DNA from: BNWE01 sp964369545
Lineage (GTDB): Bacteria; Pseudomonadota; Alphaproteobacteria; UBA3830
DNA: 64,000 nt
Direction of reading: 5' to 3'
Assembly: GCA_964369545.1 (NCBI GenBank)
Contig: CAYJFA010000002.1
Span: 1 to 64,000 of the forward strand
Shown here: in pieces, positions 1-9,334 of the stretch
Position numbering within the stretch: the stretch's first letter is position 1
How the letters are laid out: the number at the start of each line of letters is the position of its first letter
Made by a program: the position numbers and the translations under genes
The notes under the pieces: model-generated
The model's database searches: none
Seen by the model: only the letters and a program-made list of their open reading frames with translations
Told to the model about the DNA's origin: nothing

Positions 1-28
1 GCGATGATTAATACTTAATCTTAGTTGA

Positions 29-2470
29 TTATATCGAAAATAAAATATATGAGTCATTCGTTTTTGCGTAACATCTCCCTAAATCACAAAGCCCGCATGC
101 TTTCAAAATTTCTGCTCCATTTAATTTTTTACAAAACAGTAATCCTTTCTCTAACCATAATTTAGCATCATCAAGTTCATCCAGCATTAAGTAATCATAT
201 CCCAATTCTAACAATGCAAGCGCATATTCGTAATTTTCGATATATCCATTACTTCCGTTGTATTTCAAAGCTTCATTTAAATAATACTTTGCCTGAGAAT
301 AATTGTCTTCAGCATAAATAAAACCTAAAGCCAATAAAAGTTTAGTTATATATTTGTCTTTTTCTGGTATTGATAATTTAGATACTTCTAAATTGTGTAT
401 CATGGATTTTATATGTGCTTCCAATTCATCGAGGTCGTTTCTTTCCAGTTTACGCGGATAAGTTTTATATTTCTGCCAAAGTATTGAGTTGTACGGAGTC
501 ATTATGGTGATGATTTTTTTGAAAAACTTCTCTTTTTCATCATTAGTTAATATATTAGCCAAATGCACGAGCCCAATCTCTTGAATACTTTTATGAATAG
601 AAAACGTGCCACTAGTTATTGATATAGAAAAGAATCTTTTCAAATTTTGAATAAAATCGGAAACTATCAGAGAATCTTTACACTGCCATAAATATTTTCT
701 AGGAATGTTTTTTGAATCCAAAAGACAAGCAAATAACAGCAGCTCTTTAAAATTAGCATTTACTTTTATCAATTTATTAAATACAGCCACTGTCATTTTA
801 TATCTTGTTTTGTTGTACTCCATTCCTTCATTTAAAAATTTACTATGAAATTTATCAGTTTCCTCACTAGGAGATTTCAATATTTCTAAATATTTTTCAA
901 ATGAAACATTAGTATTTTTTATATAATAAGCGGCGTTAGAAACATCCAACGGCATTGGCGGTATGTTTTCTAAAAATTTATCAATTGCTTTTATCTTATC
1001 TTCAGATAACTCATGTTGTACATCATATGATATATCACAAAACAATTTTCTTCTTTCACTTTTGTCCAGATATCCTATATTCAAAACATTCTTACTGGAA
1101 ACAAAACTCGTATTGTCGCAATTAGCGTTTCTTGTTGTTATTATTATTGCACCTTCATGGCATAAATCCTTATTGGGTAAAATAAGCTCATAAATCATTT
1201 TAAAATCGTCCACATTATCAAAAAGCAAACACCACTTATCGCTATCTTTTAGTTGAGAAAATACAAATGACACTATTCTTTTCTTTTTTATTTCAGGCTC
1301 TTCTATGGCTTGTATGAACTTTAAGTCGTCTTTTTTTCTATGACTTCCTTTGGATAATTCTATTGCCAATTCTAGAAATGATTTTATTGTGCTTTCTTCT
1401 GTCGTTGAGTTAATTTCCCATTTTATTTTCGCTTCTTTTTTATTCACGTAATGTCTGGCTATTGTTGTTTTTTCGATCCCACCTTGTCCGACCAGAACAA
1501 GAAACTTCACTCCTTCCTGTTTTTTCAAGATTTCATTCATTTTTGAAGTTAGGTCTTTTCTTTTGAGAAAGATATCTTCTCCTACCAACATATTGATGTT
1601 CGTGATATGTGTTTTATATATTTCACTATACCAATGTGCATACCAATACGTTGTTACTAGCGCAACAAATAAGATTGTAAATGATAGCACCACATATTTT
1701 GTTTTTCGTTTATCGGTTATTTCTATTTGATTTCGCTCGAGATTTGTCGAGATTCTTCCGTCTTTTATATTGTGATAATAGTCTTTGAATTCATTGAGTA
1801 TATCATCAACTTTCTCTAAACTATAAATTTTACTTATACAAATAAGTAAACTGAAGTAAGCTTTATATTGTTGCGACCCATGCTCGTCTAGTTTTACACA
1901 TTTTCCAGTAAGATTTATTACACTGTTAGAATGATTCTCGTTTACTACTATGGTATCTGCTAAATTTTCTAAATTGATCTTGGAACTTTCTGAGCAGCAT
2001 ATTATATGAAATTTATCGTTCTCATAGTGTGTGGAATCATACGATATCTCGACTTCTATACCTGCTAGCCTTAAATAATCCAACAGGATACATTTGCTTA
2101 TATCTCCTACATCTATGTGAACAACACACTTATATTTTTGATTGACTTTTTTTAACTTTTTAATCTTCTCAAACGTCTCTTGAAGCTTATTAAAAAGCAG
2201 TAAATCTATATATCTTTCTCTAATTTGTATGTACTTACCTGATGACTCAACGAATTTTATAACCTGATCCTGAGAACAGAAATTCAGATCACCTCGGATA
2301 CTTGCTATATAATTACCTACGGTGTGGTGAGAGATATCAAGCAACTTAGAAATAGATTTTGCCGTTCCGCCGTTTATTATGCAAGAGATCACATCTATCT
2401 CTCTGGAAGTAAAACTACTACCATTGGGTTTAGTTAAAGTTGTTTTGTTAGATAAGAAACACTCTTCCAC
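29..2470 (-). CDS. LuxR-type HTH / NB-ARC (STAND) ATPase with TPR tail
   Basis: This 813-residue protein joins a LuxR-type helix-turn-helix near residues 18-75, a poorly conserved middle, a membrane segment near 259-279, an NB-ARC P-loop ATPase from about 300 and TPR-like helices at the C-terminus. STAND proteins of this build are nucleotide-switched signalling or regulatory proteins. The Walker A site at 328-335 reads GQGGIEKT, so the glycine before the catalytic lysine is glutamate. The Walker B site LLFDNVDD (415-422) and the IIITTRN strand that follows look normal. The membrane segment would place the DNA-binding half in the cytoplasm. A paralogue with an intact P-loop but a broken frame lies at 10630-12770. 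The gene is divergent from the operon that begins at 2708 across 237 bases. The family call is firm; the ligand and targets are unknown. Confidence 0.85.
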   Translation of the reverse strand: MEECFLSNKTTLTKPNGSSFTSREIDVISCIINGGTAKSISKLLDISHHTVGNYIASIRGDLNFCSQDQVIKFVESSGKYIQIRERYIDLLLFNKLQETFEKIKKLKKVNQKYKCVVHIDVGDISKCILLDYLRLAGIEVEISYDSTHYENDKFHIICCSESSKINLENLADTIVVNENHSNSVINLTGKCVKLDEHGSQQYKAYFSLLICISKIYSLEKVDDILNEFKDYYHNIKDGRISTNLERNQIEITDKRKTKYVVLSFTILFVALVTTYWYAHWYSEIYKTHITNINMLVGEDIFLKRKDLTSKMNEILKKQEGVKFLVLVGQGGIEKTTIARHYVNKKEAKIKWEINSTTEESTIKSFLELAIELSKGSHRKKDDLKFIQAIEEPEIKKKRIVSFVFSQLKDSDKWCLLFDNVDDFKMIYELILPNKDLCHEGAIIITTRNANCDNTSFVSSKNVLNIGYLDKSERRKLFCDISYDVQHELSEDKIKAIDKFLENIPPMPLDVSNAAYYIKNTNVSFEKYLEILKSPSEETDKFHSKFLNEGMEYNKTRYKMTVAVFNKLIKVNANFKELLLFACLLDSKNIPRKYLWQCKDSLIVSDFIQNLKRFFSISITSGTFSIHKSIQEIGLVHLANILTNDEKEKFFKKIITIMTPYNSILWQKYKTYPRKLERNDLDELEAHIKSMIHNLEVSKLSIPEKDKYITKLLLALGFIYAEDNYSQAKYYLNEALKYNGSNGYIENYEYALALLELGYDYLMLDELDDAKLWLEKGLLFCKKLNGAEILKACGLCDLGRCYAKTNDSYILFSI

Positions 2471-2707
2471 AATTTACAATCCAAAATAATATACCTATTT
2501 AACTATAGACTAAGCTGTGAGAAATAAAAAATTCTTAAATAACATCGCAAAAATAAAAAATATACCATGCATTTCCTGAAAATTCAGATGTTTTTTTATG
2601 AACCAATAGATTTTTTACTGCTCTTTTATCGTTTTTTAGAATGATTAAAAAGTACCTTTTTGTGTTCAGAATAACCACATGCACTTGTTCAAAGTTGGAG
2701 ATTTTTC

Positions 2708-3079
2708 ATGATAGTAGCAACGCCATACAAACAACTGATTTCAGCGATTCCTTACACCTTGTCAGCCAATTCTTTATTATCGGCGGACGTAGTTATACTG
2801 AACGATTCTAAGTTGCTTGTTGATACACTATATTCTATCAATACAAAAATATTCATGGATAACGATTTTAAGAGCGACATATCAGGAGAGAATTTAGCAA
2901 GGGAATTAGTAGCGCAGGGCTTCAACAATATTTACATATTAAGCAGAAGTCATATAAAGGATTTACGCTCTAAATATCCTGAAATTGTAAAATTCATAGA
3001 AAAAGGATCAGAAACTTTTATGGACGATCTTATCTATTATGTGACGTGCTCTGGAATGTTAAAAAAAGGAACAGTATAG
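2708..3079 (+). CDS. Receiver-like small protein
   Basis: This 123-residue protein has no signal peptide or membrane segment. The stretch around residues 46-66 (KIFMDND, then SGENLARELVAQGF, then a strand NIYILSRS) resembles the third strand, phosphoacceptor aspartate (D51) and following helix of response-regulator receiver domains. The acidic cluster at the first strand is replaced by ILND, and I do not see the conserved lysine after strand five, so the domain is degenerate at best. It is the first gene of a plus-strand run. Its stop lies one base before the start of the zincin gene, so the two are almost certainly co-translated. It might sense or deliver a signal to its membrane-peptidase neighbour, but that is inference. 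Confidence 0.6.
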   Translation: MIVATPYKQLISAIPYTLSANSLLSADVVILNDSKLLVDTLYSINTKIFMDNDFKSDISGENLARELVAQGFNNIYILSRSHIKDLRSKYPEIVKFIEKGSETFMDDLIYYVTCSGMLKKGTV

Positions 3080-3080
3080 A

Positions 3081-3599
3081 ATGTTTGTAATTATTCCCGG
3101 TGAACTAATATCGATATTCTCATTTCCTGGCATTATAGTTCATGAGTTGTCACATAAATTGGCATGTAAAAAATTCAACGTGAAAGTTTTAGAAACAAAG
3201 TACTGGAGTCTTAAAGGTGGTTATGTAGTACACGAAGCAACCGATGACGCTAAAGCAGTTGCCGCTATTTCCATTGTTCCATTTATAATTGGTTCACTAA
3301 TGGCGGTATTGCTGGGAATAGCATGTGTTGCTATGAAACATTCTGAATTATTAAAAAATTATATTTGGGCGGTGTATTTTTTGGCCGTCACAATTGGAAT
3401 GCATTCCTTTCCATCGAAACAGGATACATCTAATTTTTTGGATTTTGCTAAACATGCCAAGAAAAAAAGTCTAATCGTGACTGCCTCTGCCCTTCATTAT
3501 GTTTTTTCTATTTTGAATGCATTACGTGCTGCATGGATAGATTTGGCATATGGAGTCTTGCTTGCAAGTTTTCCGGAAAAACTTATTTTATTGCTATGA
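3081..3599 (+). CDS. Zincin-like membrane metallopeptidase (DUF3267/M50-like)
   Basis: This 172-residue integral membrane protein carries HELSH at residues 21-25, the zinc-binding HExxH signature, inside the first hydrophobic segment. A second conserved-looking motif, MHSFPSKQD, follows the third hydrophobic stretch. Paired HExxH and H-FPS-x-x-D motifs are seen in small putative zincin/M50-like families of intramembrane peptidases, where the aspartate is the third zinc ligand. The start follows the preceding stop by one base. The neighbours are a receiver-like protein upstream and exported Sel1 lipoproteins downstream, which suggests a membrane signalling or processing module. Peptidase chemistry is likely; the substrate is unknown. 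Confidence 0.7.
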   Translation: MFVIIPGELISIFSFPGIIVHELSHKLACKKFNVKVLETKYWSLKGGYVVHEATDDAKAVAAISIVPFIIGSLMAVLLGIACVAMKHSELLKNYIWAVYFLAVTIGMHSFPSKQDTSNFLDFAKHAKKKSLIVTASALHYVFSILNALRAAWIDLAYGVLLASFPEKLILLL

Positions 3600-3660
3600 A
3601 AAAAAATGACAGTAAGCCTCTCAAGTTGAAATAGTTAATGTCATATATAGGAGTTAAGAA

Positions 3661-4494
3661 GTGAAGATATTTATGAAGAACGCAATAATGTCGGCTAGCT
3701 GCTTTTTGTTAGTGAGCTGCACAACAGATAATGGAAGTGAGAAGCTTCACGAAAATATATCCGAACATGAAAAAGTTGCGATTGAAAGCGCCAATAAGGG
3801 TAAGATCGATGCTCAGATAGAATTGGGGCATTTCTATTATCGAAATAAGAATTATCAAAAAGCATTCGAATGGTATTCAAAAGCGGTACAGCAAGGAGAC
3901 GCAGAGTCTTGCGCCATGTTAGGAGCAATGTACGAGTTTGGAGAGTATGTAAAGTGCGACATGAAGAAAGCGTTTGAATGGTATTTAAAGGCTGCTAATA
4001 AAGGACATGTTATATCCCAAGCACGTATTGCTTATTCATATAATGATGGAGATGGAGTTGAGCAAGATTTCCAGAAGGCATTTGAATGGGCTGAAAAAGC
4101 AGCGTCTAAACATAATCATCACGCAATTGGTCTAATGGCTTTGTTTTACGTAGTAGGCGACGTCGTCAAGCAGGATTTCAAAAAAGCTTTGGAATATGCA
4201 TCTTTAGCTGCAAAACAAGATGTTATGCTAGGTTATCGTGTATTAGGCATGCTTTACCTTAAGGGAAGTGGAGTTGAAAGGAACAACAACAAAGCTTACG
4301 AATACTTGATTAAAGCTTTTGAACTTGGGGATAACTATACAGCGCCATTTTGTTTGGGATTGTTTTATTATGACGGAATTGTAGTTAAAAAAGATAATAA
4401 TAAAGCGATTGAGCTTCTGAATATTGCGGTTAAAGAAGGCAATTCACAGGCCGCAATAATGCTTCTTAGCATAAATGAAAAAAGTGGGGAATAG
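3661..4494 (+). CDS. Sel1-repeat lipoprotein (first of pair)
   Basis: The 277-residue product begins with a lipoprotein signal peptide (lipobox LVSC, followed by TT) and then consists of about six Sel1-type TPR repeats with the recurring pattern KAFEWYxKAA...GxxxA. Sel1 proteins are helical scaffolds for protein-protein contacts and are frequent among exported proteins of intracellular bacteria. A GTG start at 3661 is chosen because GGAG at 3650-3653 lies seven bases upstream; an in-frame ATG twelve bases further on is also possible but worse spaced. The next Sel1 gene starts three bases after the stop. A lipid-anchored place in the outer membrane or periplasm is inferred from the lipobox. 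Confidence 0.85.
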   Translation: MKIFMKNAIMSASCFLLVSCTTDNGSEKLHENISEHEKVAIESANKGKIDAQIELGHFYYRNKNYQKAFEWYSKAVQQGDAESCAMLGAMYEFGEYVKCDMKKAFEWYLKAANKGHVISQARIAYSYNDGDGVEQDFQKAFEWAEKAASKHNHHAIGLMALFYVVGDVVKQDFKKALEYASLAAKQDVMLGYRVLGMLYLKGSGVERNNNKAYEYLIKAFELGDNYTAPFCLGLFYYDGIVVKKDNNKAIELLNIAVKEGNSQAAIMLLSINEKSGE

Positions 4495-4496
4495 AT

Positions 4497-5438
4497 ATGA
4501 AAAAGATTTTATTGATATTATGCGCATCTTTAACTGCATGTTCTGTCAATCAAGAGCAAGACGGCGCGATTGCTCATACAAAAAGCAGTAAATACAATGA
4601 AGAATCTATTGCTTTGCTACGGAAAAACTCTGCGAACGGCGATGCACACGCAATGTATTCTCTTGGAATGCTATATTTAAATGGAAAAAGTATCGAGAAA
4701 AACGAATTAAAAGGTCTCGAATTAATTAGATTATCTGCTGAAAAAGAGTACGATCTCGCTATTTTATTTATGGGAAATGTTTATGCGCTTGGACGTTATG
4801 GAGCACAAAAAGACATAAATAAAGCAAGGGATTATTGGCTAAAACTAGCCAATAAAAACAATATGATCGCTCAGATTTTTCTTGGAGAATCTTATCAAAT
4901 GTCTAAAGACTATAAAAACGCGTTTGAATGGTATACCAAAGCATATAAAAATGGATCTTTTTTTGCCGCTTTTTATATCGGGACATTTTATGAATTCGGT
5001 TTTTACGTAAAAAAAGACTTTCAAAAAGCTCTAAAATATTATCAAGAAGCGTCAAATAAAGGCTCAATATTGGCTGATAACAGGCTAGGATTTTTGTATT
5101 TCACTAATCCTTTAATTAAAAATTATGAAAAAGCATACTTATATTTCATGAAAGCCGCAAATAATAACTATCCCATTGCACAAAGGTTTGTTGGTATTCT
5201 TACAGTTGCCGGTCTTGGCGTAAAAGCAGATTTCGAAAAAGGATTATCATGGTTGAGGAAAGCCGGTGCAAATGGAGATAAAGAAGCAGCAAAACTTGCT
5301 GTAATATATAGCACAGATCCTGAAATTATGGCAGATAAAAAGATCTTTCAAGAAAAACTTAAAAATGCGTTTAGATCAAAGCATTTTACTGATGCTATAG
5401 ATGCGAAATTAAAACTGAAAGAAGAAATAGAAAAGTAA
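4497..5438 (+). CDS. Sel1-repeat lipoprotein (second of pair)
   Basis: This 313-residue protein has a lipoprotein signal peptide ending in LTAC and six to seven Sel1 repeats (GLELIRLSAEK, NAFEWYTKAYKNG, KALKYYQEASNKG and others). It is a tandem duplicate of the preceding gene in architecture, but the repeats have diverged. The ATG lies two bases after the upstream stop and its Shine-Dalgarno sequence (TGGGGA) is inside the upstream coding sequence, so translation is coupled. The binding partner is unknown; the pair may form an envelope scaffold with the membrane proteins of the same run. Confidence 0.85.
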   Translation: MKKILLILCASLTACSVNQEQDGAIAHTKSSKYNEESIALLRKNSANGDAHAMYSLGMLYLNGKSIEKNELKGLELIRLSAEKEYDLAILFMGNVYALGRYGAQKDINKARDYWLKLANKNNMIAQIFLGESYQMSKDYKNAFEWYTKAYKNGSFFAAFYIGTFYEFGFYVKKDFQKALKYYQEASNKGSILADNRLGFLYFTNPLIKNYEKAYLYFMKAANNNYPIAQRFVGILTVAGLGVKADFEKGLSWLRKAGANGDKEAAKLAVIYSTDPEIMADKKIFQEKLKNAFRSKHFTDAIDAKLKLKEEIEK

Positions 5439-5469
5439 AAACACAATAACTAGACTATAGGAAAAGATC

Positions 5470-6369
5470 ATGAACGAGCAAAAAATATTAGAATTAACAA
5501 AAGATCCATCATTAGATTACTATCTTTCAGCATTTAAGAGGATAGAAGAAACCGGGAAAAGTACTTGGAACTGGGCAGCATTTCTTGGAGGAGAGATGTG
5601 GTTGAATTATAGAAAAATGTATATGTTTGGAGTGTTTTATTTTATTCTTGCCGCTATCGTCTCTTTTATTTTTTCATTTTCGATAGAAACTTTCTGTAAA
5701 TCCGCAGGATTTGCATGGACAGAGGAAATTTGGATATCTATATTTTTAATTGGTTTTCTGCTACTTCCTCGAATTATTCTTGGATTTTTTGGAAATAAGT
5801 TCTACTACAAAAGAGTAAAGAAAAACATACGAAAGGGATATCATCTTTGTGATAAATATAAGGTCACATCTCCTGTTATGTTGTACTTCTCCTATAATCC
5901 TATTAATCCCATAGTTGCTCTTGTAATTTGGATACATGACAGAGCTTTATTGCGCAAAACTCTCAAATCTAAAGTTTCTTTTAATAACGATATAAATGAA
6001 GAAAATATAAAAACCATGGTTTCAACCAAATCTGAACATTACTATTTAAAAAAGTTTAAAAAAATAGAAATAGGCAAGGTTATTAGTATAAATTGGGCAG
6101 CATGGCTTGGCGGTACTTTTTGGTTTTTATATAGAAAAATGTATTTATGCGGATTTTCGCTTTTGGCTATTAATTTGATTTTTCTTATTTCGTGTGCCTC
6201 TATGTTTAGTTTTCCTTTGAATGAAGATGCTTTTAAAACTTTACAGTCATCTGTTTCTTGTTTGTTTCAGGTCGCTGTTAACTTCATAATTGGTTTTGTA
6301 CTTTGGTTGGGAGGAGCGAACAGATTATATTATAACTTCTGCTTAAAGAAATCAGCTGAAGAAAAATAA
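5470..6369 (+). CDS. Membrane protein with two tandem DUF2628 units
   Basis: This 299-residue protein contains the same module twice. Each copy has a helix with YYL-x-x-F-K-(R/K)IE, then a W-NWAA-(F/W)LGG motif, a tryptophan, and YRKMY leading into two hydrophobic helices (units near residues 17-125 and 190-290). This pattern matches DUF2628, usually a single-copy small inner-membrane protein of unknown function. It is the last gene of the plus-strand run starting at 2708 and ends six bases before the convergent recD2 stop, leaving almost no room for a terminator. The duplication is visible directly; the function is unknown. Confidence 0.75.
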   Translation: MNEQKILELTKDPSLDYYLSAFKRIEETGKSTWNWAAFLGGEMWLNYRKMYMFGVFYFILAAIVSFIFSFSIETFCKSAGFAWTEEIWISIFLIGFLLLPRIILGFFGNKFYYKRVKKNIRKGYHLCDKYKVTSPVMLYFSYNPINPIVALVIWIHDRALLRKTLKSKVSFNNDINEENIKTMVSTKSEHYYLKKFKKIEIGKVISINWAAWLGGTFWFLYRKMYLCGFSLLAINLIFLISCASMFSFPLNEDAFKTLQSSVSCLFQVAVNFIIGFVLWLGGANRLYYNFCLKKSAEEK

Positions 6370-6375
6370 AGAGAC

Positions 6376-8568
6376 TTACCTGGCAACCAGCCTCTCCCGT
6401 AGCCAAGTATATCTTTTCATTGTTTTATCGTTTTTTATGGCGAGGAACATTGCTTTTTTGCTTCCGACAACGATGACGAGCTTTTTGCCCCGGGTAATGC
6501 CTGTATAAATAAGATTTCGCTGCAACAGCATGTAGTGACTCATTGAGAGAGGAATTACCACGACGGGATATTCCGATCCTTGACTTTTATGAATTGAGAC
6601 GGCATACGCAAGCACAAGTTCATCAAGCTCGGAATATTCGTAATTTATCTCTCGGTCATCGATATTTACGGTAACAGTCTGCTCTTCAGTATCGATATTA
6701 GTGATAATGCCGATGTCTCCATTGAAGACTTCCTTGTTATAATTATTGCGGATTTGCATCACCTTGTCTGAGATGCGATATTTTCTTTCTCCTCGAACAA
6801 TCTCGAAACCACTGGGATTTAAAGCTTCCTGTAGAGATTCATTCAATTTGGATGTTCCAACAATTCCGCGATTCATTGGTGTCAGAATTTGAATATCATT
6901 TACCGGATCGTATCCAAACTTTTTCGGTATTCTTTCCTTAACCATAAGCAGGACCTTATCAAGAACTCTTTCTTGTTCTTCCTCATGCATGAAATAAAAG
7001 TCCGTATTATCTTCTGTATTATCAATTTTTGGATATTCTCCGTGTATTATCCTGTGAGCGTTGGTGATGATGGCTGATTTTTGCGCTTGTCGAAAGATTT
7101 CATTTAGTTCCACAACCTTAAACGCATTTGAGTTAATAATATCTTTCAAGACATTTCCAGCTCCGACAGAAGGTAGCTGATAAACATCTCCCACTAGAAT
7201 TAAAACAACATGTTTCGGAATCGCTTTTAACAGATGATACATCAACAAATTATCGATCATTGAAGCTTCATCCAAAATTATAAGATCGCAGTCGAGTTGG
7301 TATTCTTCATTTTTCTTAAATCCACCTTTGGCAGGATCTAATTCGAGTAATCGATGTATGGTTTTCGCTTCCATACCAGTAGCTTCAGACATACGCTTGG
7401 CTGCTCTTCCCGTAGGTGCTGCTAATAATATTTTTGTGGTTACTTTTGAAAAAATCTGCAATATAGATTTTGTAATAGTTGTTTTTCCAGTTCCCGGAGC
7501 CCCGGTTATGACAAGGAATTTATTTACAAGAGCAGCTTTAACAGCCTCAATTTGTTTTCCTGCCAATGTGATGAATAATTCGCCTTGTACCTGTTCTAAA
7601 GCTTGATCAGCGTCAGTTTCTTTTGTTCTTTTCTCAGCGTCACGGATATTTACCAGCATTTTTGCGATTTGTTTTTCAGCTAAATGATATCCGGATAAAA
7701 ACACTCCTTGAACAAAAGAGTCCTCGTTTTTTAAATCTTCAATTACGATTTTATTTTCTGAAACAAGCGACTTCATGGCGATATCAAGGATTGATTCATC
7801 TATATTTAGCATTTCCTTTGATTTTGCTATTAGTTTATCTATAGGAGCATAAACATGCCCATCATCAGTAAATTCATGAAGAGCAAACATAATTCCTGCC
7901 TCTGCTCGTAGCGGAGATTTTTCATCAAATCCTAGTTTTTGAGCGATTCGATCTGCCGTAAGAAATCCGATGCCAAAGATCTCATGAGCGAGCCGATAGG
8001 GATTATCCTTCACAACCGCAATTGATTCATTGCCATATTTCTTGTAAATCTTTGAAGCGTAAGCTGATGAAACACCATTCGATTGTAGAAATACCATGAC
8101 CGAACGGATTTCCTTCTGGTCGCTCCATGCTTTCCCGATCATTGCTACTCGTAGCTTTCCTATACCTTCAACTTCAAATAATTTTTCGACAGATTCTTCA
8201 ATGATATCCAAAGTTTTTTCACCAAATTTAGCCACAATGCGTTTAGCCATGACAGATCCGATACCCTTAATTAATCCAGATCCAAGATATTTTTCGATTC
8301 CCGCAACAGAAGCAGGCACTGAACATTTGCAGAACACTACCTTAAACTGATCCCCGAAACGAGGGTGCGTACACCATTCACCGGACATAGATAGGATTTC
8401 GCCAGGTGTTGGTGAGGGAATATTACCGATAATGGTCACTAAATCATGATGGCCGTATACTCGTACTTTAGCGACAACGTAGTTATTCTCCTCATTCTCA
8501 TAGGTTACACGCTCCAGTTGACCTCGGAGATTTACTAAATTCGTTTTTTGTTGAGTTGATAAATTCAT
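6376..8568 (-). CDS. recD2: RecD2 DNA helicase
   Basis: This is a 730-residue SF1B 5'-3' helicase of the RecD2 type. The N-terminal OB-like domain (GQLERVTYENEENNYVVAKV) and the helix-hairpin-helix repeats (LIKGIGSVMAKRIV, VEGIGKLR, IFGIGFLTADRIA) precede the motor. The Walker A motif GAPGTGKT is at 356-363, the Walker B motif DEAS at 433-436, and the C-terminal helicase signature YAVSIHKSQGSEYP is near residue 650. Length and motif order are typical, so the gene appears intact. RecD2 acts without RecBC in DNA repair and stress tolerance. It is convergent with the DUF2628 gene and lies to the left of an insertion-scarred stretch. Confidence 0.95.
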   Translation of the reverse strand: MNLSTQQKTNLVNLRGQLERVTYENEENNYVVAKVRVYGHHDLVTIIGNIPSPTPGEILSMSGEWCTHPRFGDQFKVVFCKCSVPASVAGIEKYLGSGLIKGIGSVMAKRIVAKFGEKTLDIIEESVEKLFEVEGIGKLRVAMIGKAWSDQKEIRSVMVFLQSNGVSSAYASKIYKKYGNESIAVVKDNPYRLAHEIFGIGFLTADRIAQKLGFDEKSPLRAEAGIMFALHEFTDDGHVYAPIDKLIAKSKEMLNIDESILDIAMKSLVSENKIVIEDLKNEDSFVQGVFLSGYHLAEKQIAKMLVNIRDAEKRTKETDADQALEQVQGELFITLAGKQIEAVKAALVNKFLVITGAPGTGKTTITKSILQIFSKVTTKILLAAPTGRAAKRMSEATGMEAKTIHRLLELDPAKGGFKKNEEYQLDCDLIILDEASMIDNLLMYHLLKAIPKHVVLILVGDVYQLPSVGAGNVLKDIINSNAFKVVELNEIFRQAQKSAIITNAHRIIHGEYPKIDNTEDNTDFYFMHEEEQERVLDKVLLMVKERIPKKFGYDPVNDIQILTPMNRGIVGTSKLNESLQEALNPSGFEIVRGERKYRISDKVMQIRNNYNKEVFNGDIGIITNIDTEEQTVTVNIDDREINYEYSELDELVLAYAVSIHKSQGSEYPVVVIPLSMSHYMLLQRNLIYTGITRGKKLVIVVGSKKAMFLAIKNDKTMKRYTWLRERLVAR

Positions 8569-9334
8569 TTGTACTAATTAGGTTTTTACGCTTTATAATC
8601 TTAGTGGATTCTATATGAATTTAATACATGTGCTCCTGTATAATTAACATCAGAAGGAAGAATAGTGACTATAAAAAGATATTTGTGGGCGAATTTAAGT
8701 GAATGATTGAAAAAACTCTAGGGATATAACTTAGAGATCGCAGGCTGCTAAGTATCATTTACTGTCGCATTTTTCTTTTAATTTATGATCGTGACAATCA
8801 GATAAGTAAAATTTTATATTATCATTGAAACTCAGATAATTGTTTCTTTTGTCTTAAAGTTACGAGCCTGTTTTGCTGCTCTTTTGGCTATCTCAAAATT
8901 ACCACATTTCATGAGCGAAATATTTTCAACTTTTGAGAGAGATTGTTATTTCAGCCCCCGTAATTTTGTACCAATTGAATTCGAAGATTCTGAATATTTG
9001 GGAATTCAAAAGATCCACACAAATTCGGAAGTTTCCAGTAAGAAAACTAGAAAAAATTCTTTAAGAAATTAAAATAAGAAAAAGAACAGAGAATTATCTA
9101 AATAAGAGTATTTGTGGGAAAAAGGGTTGTTGCGAAACGAGCTATAAATTAAGAAGAGTTTATTTTATCGATCTAGGTTCTCATGTTATTTCTTTTTAAG
9201 AATTTGAAATATCTTAATTAATCACAGTATCCTGAATACAGGTTTTTGGAGTTTAGAATAAAATATTTTCAGATAACTTTTTTGAATAACAATTTTTATT
9301 GGTTTATTATAAAATTATCATCGGAGGAAAAATC
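8569..9334. other. Gene-poor stretch with no convincing gene
   Basis: About 770 bases between recD2 and the flavodoxin gene contain only short AT-rich frames. The longest (8884-9072, plus, 62 codons) has no recognisable motif and no Shine-Dalgarno sequence. The sequence lies between chromosomal-type genes and recombinase debris, so it is probably eroded insertion DNA. I see no repeats, hairpin terminator or RNA gene that I can support. Confidence 0.5.

Noticed and set aside
8740..8755. GCAGGCTGC near 8749 shared with the recombinase remnant at 9969, as a second recombinase remnant
   Set aside because: Only nine bases match and no further recombinase sequence could be read on either side.
8884..9072. 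62-codon open frame between recD2 and flavodoxin
   Set aside because: No Shine-Dalgarno, no motif, no repeat of the codon pattern of neighbouring genes; it lies in eroded sequence.
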